Source of the DNA: Streptomyces sp. ICC1
GTDB lineage: Bacteria; Actinomycetota; Actinomycetes; Streptomycetales; Streptomycetaceae
Assembly: GCF_003287935.1 (NCBI RefSeq)
Contig: NZ_CP030287.1
Location: 2,322,267 to 2,386,266, forward strand
DNA length: 64,000 bases
Direction: 5' to 3'
Part shown: one piece after another, positions 60,298 through 64,000 of the stretch
Numbering within the stretch: the stretch's first letter is position 1
Layout of the letters: each line of letters opens with the position of its first letter
Notes under the pieces: model-generated
Databases searched by the model: none
Seen by the model: the letters and a program-made list of their open reading frames with translations, nothing else
Told to the model about the DNA's origin: nothing
Translations under genes and position numbers: made by a program

Positions 60298-61758
60298 ATG
60301 ACGAAGGTGCACGAGGACAGCCCCGTACTGCCCACCCAGCAGGACGAGGTGGCGGCCGCCGGGAGCGAGCTCATCGGCGGCCCACTGGGCCGCCACGCGC
60401 GGCTGGGAGGCCAGTGGCTGACCCCGGTGCGCGTCGTGGTGCTCGTCGCCCTGGGGATGTTCGCGCTCGGCATGGTGCAGAAGCTGCCGTGCTACGACTG
60501 GGCGTGGTTCCGCGGGGCCGGCTCCCAGTACACCCACGCCTGCTACTCGGACATCCCGCACCTCTACGTCGTACGCGGCTTCGCCGACGGCCTCACGCCG
60601 TACTTCGACCGCATCCCCGGCGACATGCAGTTCCTGGAGTACCCGGTGCTCACCGGGCTCTTCATGGAGATCGCCTCCTGGATGACCCCCGGCAGCGGCT
60701 CCATGCAGCACCGGGAGCAGATGTACTGGATGGTCAACGCGGGCATGCTGATGGTCTGCGCCGTCGTGATCGCCGTGTGCGTCGCCCGCACCCACCGCCG
60801 CCGGCCGTGGGACGCGCTGCTCTTCGCCCTCGCGCCCGCCTTCGCGCTCACCGCGACCATCAACTGGGACCTGCTGGCCATCGCACTGACGGCGGCCGCC
60901 ATGCTCATGTGGTCGCGGAGCCGGCCGCTCGCCTTCGGCATCCTGATCGGGCTGGCCACCGCGGCCAAGCTCTACCCCGTACTGCTGCTCGGAGCCGTGT
61001 TCGTGCTCTGCTGGCGGGCCGGGAAGTGGCGTGCGTTCGGCGCGGCGGTCGGTGGCGCCGCCGCCTCCTGGCTCGTGGTGAACCTGCCGGTCATGCTCTT
61101 CGCCTGGGAGGGCTGGCAGAAGTTCTACACCTTCAGCCAGGAGCGGCCGATCGACTTCGGCTCCGTGTGGCTGCTGATCTCCCAGCGCTCCGGCAATCCG
61201 CTGGAGGGCGCCAACACCTACGCGACGGGCCTGACGCTGCTGCTGTGCGCCGGCATCGCGGCGCTCGCCCTGATGGCGCCGCGCCGCCCCCGGTTCGCGC
61301 AGCTGGCCTTCCTGCTGGTGGCCGCCTTCATCCTGGTCAACAAGGTCTACTCGCCCCAGTACGTGCTCTGGCTCATCCCGCTCGCGGCGCTGGCCCGGCC
61401 GCGCTGGCGGGACTTCCTGATCTGGCAGGCCGGTGAGGTCGCCTACTTCCTGGGGATCTGGTTCTACCTCGCCTACACGACCAGCGGGGACAAGCACCAG
61501 GGCCTGCCCCTGGAGGGCTACCAGCTGGCGATCACCGCCCACCTGCTGTGCACGCTCTACCTGTGCGCCGTCGTCGTGCGCGACATCCTGCTGCCCGAGC
61601 GGGACGTGGTGCGGCGCGACGGCTCCGACGACCCCTCGGGCGGCGTCCTGGACGGCGCCGAGGACGTCTTCACGCTGGCGCAGACGCCGAAGGCGCCGTG
61701 GGAGACGGCGCCTTCGGAGGGACAGCGGGTCGACTGGGGCGCGGCCCCCAGGGACTGA
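60298..61758 (+). CDS. Membrane glycosyltransferase, DUF2029/GT87 type
   Basis: A 486-aa polytopic membrane protein with about 10 hydrophobic helices. The pattern of actinobacterial polyprenyl-phosphate-mannose-dependent mannosyltransferases is visible: an early extracytoplasmic acidic loop (DGLTPYFDRIPGDMQFLEYPV) and later WDLLAIALTAAAM, AAKLYPVLLL and NKVYSPQYVLWLIP. It would add a sugar to a cell-envelope glycan or glycolipid. SD CAGGA lies before the ATG at 60298. Convergent with the racemase-like gene with a 1-nt gap. Confidence 0.88.
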   Translation: MTKVHEDSPVLPTQQDEVAAAGSELIGGPLGRHARLGGQWLTPVRVVVLVALGMFALGMVQKLPCYDWAWFRGAGSQYTHACYSDIPHLYVVRGFADGLTPYFDRIPGDMQFLEYPVLTGLFMEIASWMTPGSGSMQHREQMYWMVNAGMLMVCAVVIAVCVARTHRRRPWDALLFALAPAFALTATINWDLLAIALTAAAMLMWSRSRPLAFGILIGLATAAKLYPVLLLGAVFVLCWRAGKWRAFGAAVGGAAASWLVVNLPVMLFAWEGWQKFYTFSQERPIDFGSVWLLISQRSGNPLEGANTYATGLTLLLCAGIAALALMAPRRPRFAQLAFLLVAAFILVNKVYSPQYVLWLIPLAALARPRWRDFLIWQAGEVAYFLGIWFYLAYTTSGDKHQGLPLEGYQLAITAHLLCTLYLCAVVVRDILLPERDVVRRDGSDDPSGGVLDGAEDVFTLAQTPKAPWETAPSEGQRVDWGAAPRD

Positions 61759-61759
61759 C

Positions 61760-62791
61760 TCAGGCGTCGAGCGCCCGGTCGAACTGCGTGGTGGTGTGGC
61801 GCAGGTGCGCCACCAGCTCGTCGCCGACCTTGGGCTCGGGAGAGTCCGAGGGCACGAAGAGGATCGACACCTGCATGTGCGGGGGCTCGGCGAACCAGCG
61901 CTGCTTGCCCGCCCACACGAAGGGCGACAGGTTGCGGTTGACCGTGGCCAGCCCGGCCCGGGCGACGCCCTTGGCCCGCGGCATCACCCCGTGCAGCGCC
62001 TTGGGCGCCTCCAGCCCGACCCCGTGCGAGGTGCCGCCGGCGACGACGACGAGCCAGCCGTCGGAGGCGGCCTTCTGCTGGCGGTAGCCGAAGCGGTCGC
62101 CCTTGGCGACGCGGGTGACGTCGAGGACGGCGCCGCGGTACTCGGTCGCGTCGTGGTCGCCCAGCCACAGCCGGGTGCCGATGCGGGCCCGGAAGCGGGT
62201 CTGGGGGAACTGCTGCCGAAGCCGCGCCAGCTCCTCGGCCTTGAGGTGGCTGACGAACATGGTGTGCAGCGGCAGCCGGGCCGCGCGGAGCCGGTCCATC
62301 CAGCCGATGACCTCCTCGACGGCGTCGGAGCCGTCCGGGCGGTCCAGCGGCAGGTGGAGGGCGAAGCCCTCCAGCCGGACGTCCTCGATCGCCGCGTGCA
62401 GCTGGCCGAGGTCCTGCTCGGAGATGCCGTGGCGGCGCATCGAGCTCATGCACTCGATGACCACGCGGGCGCCGACCAGGCCGCGGACCCCGTCCACCGA
62501 GGACACCGAGCGGATGACCCGGTCCGGCAGCGGCACCGGCTCCTCACCGCGCCGGAACGGGGTGAGGACGAGCAGGTCGCCGCCGAAGTGGTCCTTGATG
62601 CTGGCGGCCTCGTACGTCGTTCCGACGGCCAGGACGTCGGCGCCCATCCGGGTGGCCTCCTCGCAGAGGCGCTCGTGGCCGAAGCCGTAGCCGTTGCCCT
62701 TGCAGACCGGGATCATCCCGGGGAACTGGTCCTGGATCTGCTTCTGGTGCGCACGCCAGCGCGCGGTGTCGACGTAGAGCGTGAGCGCCAT
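61760..62791 (-). CDS. Alanine racemase-like PLP protein
   Basis: A 343-aa fold-type III PLP enzyme. The PLP-lysine region is IPVCKGNGYGFGHERL near the N terminus, and ARIGTRLWLGD with GDRFGYRQQ in the C-terminal half. It is shorter than canonical Alr (~375-390) and lacks the usual C-terminal beta domain pattern. It lies 64 nt downstream of femX, and this pairing is typical for Streptomyces, hinting at a role in peptidoglycan precursor or interpeptide-bridge metabolism. It is probably a paralogue of the housekeeping Alr. Confidence 0.85.
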   Translation of the reverse strand: MALTLYVDTARWRAHQKQIQDQFPGMIPVCKGNGYGFGHERLCEEATRMGADVLAVGTTYEAASIKDHFGGDLLVLTPFRRGEEPVPLPDRVIRSVSSVDGVRGLVGARVVIECMSSMRRHGISEQDLGQLHAAIEDVRLEGFALHLPLDRPDGSDAVEEVIGWMDRLRAARLPLHTMFVSHLKAEELARLRQQFPQTRFRARIGTRLWLGDHDATEYRGAVLDVTRVAKGDRFGYRQQKAASDGWLVVVAGGTSHGVGLEAPKALHGVMPRAKGVARAGLATVNRNLSPFVWAGKQRWFAEPPHMQVSILFVPSDSPEPKVGDELVAHLRHTTTQFDRALDA

Positions 62792-62855
62792 GCCCGTCCG
62801 GAACCTCTCTCGAAAAGCTGCGTGGTGCAGCGGTGCGGTGTGTGGGGAAGGGGGA

Positions 62856-63974
62856 TCAGCGGCGCGACATATACATGTCGAGCGCCTTGTGCAGCAGCTT
62901 GTTGAGCGGGAAGTCCCACTCGCCCACGTACTCGACGGCCTCGCCGCCCGTGCCGACCTTGAACTGGATCAGCCCGAACAGGTGGTCGTTCTCGTCCAGG
63001 GTGTCACTGATGCCGCGCAGGTCGTAGACGCTTGCGCCGAGCGCGTAGGAATCGCGCAGCATGCGCCACTGCATCGCGTTCGAGGGGCGGACCTCGCGCT
63101 TGTGGTTGGCGGAGGCGCCGTAGGAGTACCAGACGTGCTGGCCGACGGTGAGCATCGTGGCGGCGGCCAGCGGCTCCCCCTCGTGCTTGGCGATGTACAG
63201 CCGCATCCGGTTGGGGTCCTCGGAGTTGAGGGCCGTCCACTGGCGCTGGAAGTAGCTGAGCGGGCGCGGGCGGAACTTGTCGCGTTCGGCCGTGATCTCG
63301 TACAGCTGCTGCCAGACCGGCAGGTCCTCGTAGCCGCCCTGGACGACCTCGACGCCGGCCTTCTCGGCCTTCTTGATGTTGCGGCGCCACAGCTGGTTGA
63401 AGCCCTTGAGGACGTCGTCCAGCGAGCGGTTGGCCAGCGGGACCTGGAAGACGTAGCGGGGCTGCACGTCGCCGAAGCCGGCGCCCCCGTCCTCGGCCTG
63501 CTGCCAGCCCATGCGGCGCAGTTTGTCGGAGACCTCGAAGGCGCGGGGCTCGATGTGCGAAGCCTCCACGTCGCGCAGGCGCTTGACCTCGGGGTCCTGG
63601 ATTCCGGCCTTGATGGCGGTGGAGTTCCAGCGCCGGATGACGACCGGCGGGCCCATCTTCACGGTGAAGGCGCCCTGCTGCTTGAGGTGCGCCAGCATCG
63701 GCTGGAGCCACTCGTCGAGATTGGGGGCGTACCAGTTGATGACCGGGCCCTCGGGGAGGTACGCGAGGTACCGCTTCACCTTGGGCAGCTGGCGGTACAA
63801 CACGAGGGCCGCGCCGACGAGTTCACCGGAGTCGTCGAACCATCCGAGGTTCTCCGAACGCCACTCGTTCTTCACGTCGGCCCACGCCGGGACCTGGCAG
63901 TGGCTCGCCGAGGGCAGGCTCTGGAGATAGCCCAGATGCTGCTCTCGGCTGATGGTCCTCAGGGACAGGCTCAT
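62856..63974 (-). CDS. femX: FemX-type peptidyltransferase (lipid II:glycine glycyltransferase)
   Basis: A 372-aa FemABX-family protein made of two GNAT-like domains. Motifs include QVPAWADVKNEWRSE, a helical arm, GFNQLWRRNIKKAEKAGVEV and YDLRGISDTLDENDHLFGLIQFK. It attaches the first glycine (from Gly-tRNA) to lipid II, the interpeptide-bridge step in Streptomyces. It is transcribed toward the racemase-like gene. Start ATG 63974 with GGAGGAGAC before it. Confidence 0.92.
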   Translation of the reverse strand: MSLSLRTISREQHLGYLQSLPSASHCQVPAWADVKNEWRSENLGWFDDSGELVGAALVLYRQLPKVKRYLAYLPEGPVINWYAPNLDEWLQPMLAHLKQQGAFTVKMGPPVVIRRWNSTAIKAGIQDPEVKRLRDVEASHIEPRAFEVSDKLRRMGWQQAEDGGAGFGDVQPRYVFQVPLANRSLDDVLKGFNQLWRRNIKKAEKAGVEVVQGGYEDLPVWQQLYEITAERDKFRPRPLSYFQRQWTALNSEDPNRMRLYIAKHEGEPLAAATMLTVGQHVWYSYGASANHKREVRPSNAMQWRMLRDSYALGASVYDLRGISDTLDENDHLFGLIQFKVGTGGEAVEYVGEWDFPLNKLLHKALDMYMSRR

Positions 63975-64000
63975 GCGGGGCGTCTCCTCCGGCGGCTTCG

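Overview
The window is high-GC actinobacterial DNA. GC-rich codons, many GTG starts, GTGA/ATGA stop-start overlaps, a mycothiol-type PIG-L hydrolase, a GlxA-like copper oxidase, a DyP peroxidase, FemX, a type III PKS and an actinophage-type serine integrase all point to a Streptomyces chromosome, probably an accessory region. No rRNA, CRISPR array or convincing tRNA was found.

Layout. 1-10.1 kb: the 3' part of a tricorn protease gene, a three-gene operon (Baeyer-Villiger monooxygenase, alpha/beta hydrolase, SDR) divergent from a MerR regulator, exonuclease III, a serine-integrase pseudogene that has lost most of its catalytic domain, a small HTH protein and a GNAT acetyltransferase. 10.4-23.8 kb: gene-poor and scarred. 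It holds a PhzF/NmrA chimeric pseudogene, a translationally coupled pair (secreted galactose/glyoxal-oxidase-like enzyme plus a DyP peroxidase fused to a bulb-lectin domain), a 21-bp inverted-repeat element, several secreted proteins, and a junction joining a broken HTH gene, a transposase-like fragment and a YbaK gene.

24.1-43.8 kb is the most interesting part: a biosynthetic gene cluster with no NRPS or PKS. One side (minus strand) carries a LuxR regulator, a cupin, a methionyl-tRNA-synthetase-like protein and an unusual fusion of a periplasmic-binding-protein-like domain to an FAD oxidase. The other side (plus strand) starts with a TTA-containing leader or precursor ORF and continues through an amino-acid N-hydroxylase, a second FAD oxidase, a DHDPS-family lyase, a RhaM-like mutarotase, an HMGL-type aldolase, a HAD phosphatase, two SDRs, three full ATP-grasp ligases plus one degenerate relative, an MFS exporter and a dimethylargininase-like enzyme. 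N-hydroxylase plus cupin plus MetRS-like protein plus DAO-type oxidase is the known signature of hydrazine (N-N bond) formation from N-hydroxylysine and glycine. The ligases suggest that a hydrazine-containing peptide-like product is assembled and exported. A three-arm palindrome between the divergent halves can mask the luxR ribosome binding site and form alternative hairpins.

43.9-64 kb: VOC and barstar-like proteins, a kinase fragment, a type III PKS cluster (UbiA prenyltransferase, PKS, ICMT-like methyltransferase, FAD monooxygenase), a CASTOR/POLLUX-like channel, a MarR regulator with an operator next to an Old Yellow Enzyme, a PIG-L hydrolase, a poly-gamma-glutamate-hydrolase-like secreted protein, an NRPS/HxlR recombination scar, a GT87-type glycosyltransferase, an alanine-racemase-like protein and FemX.
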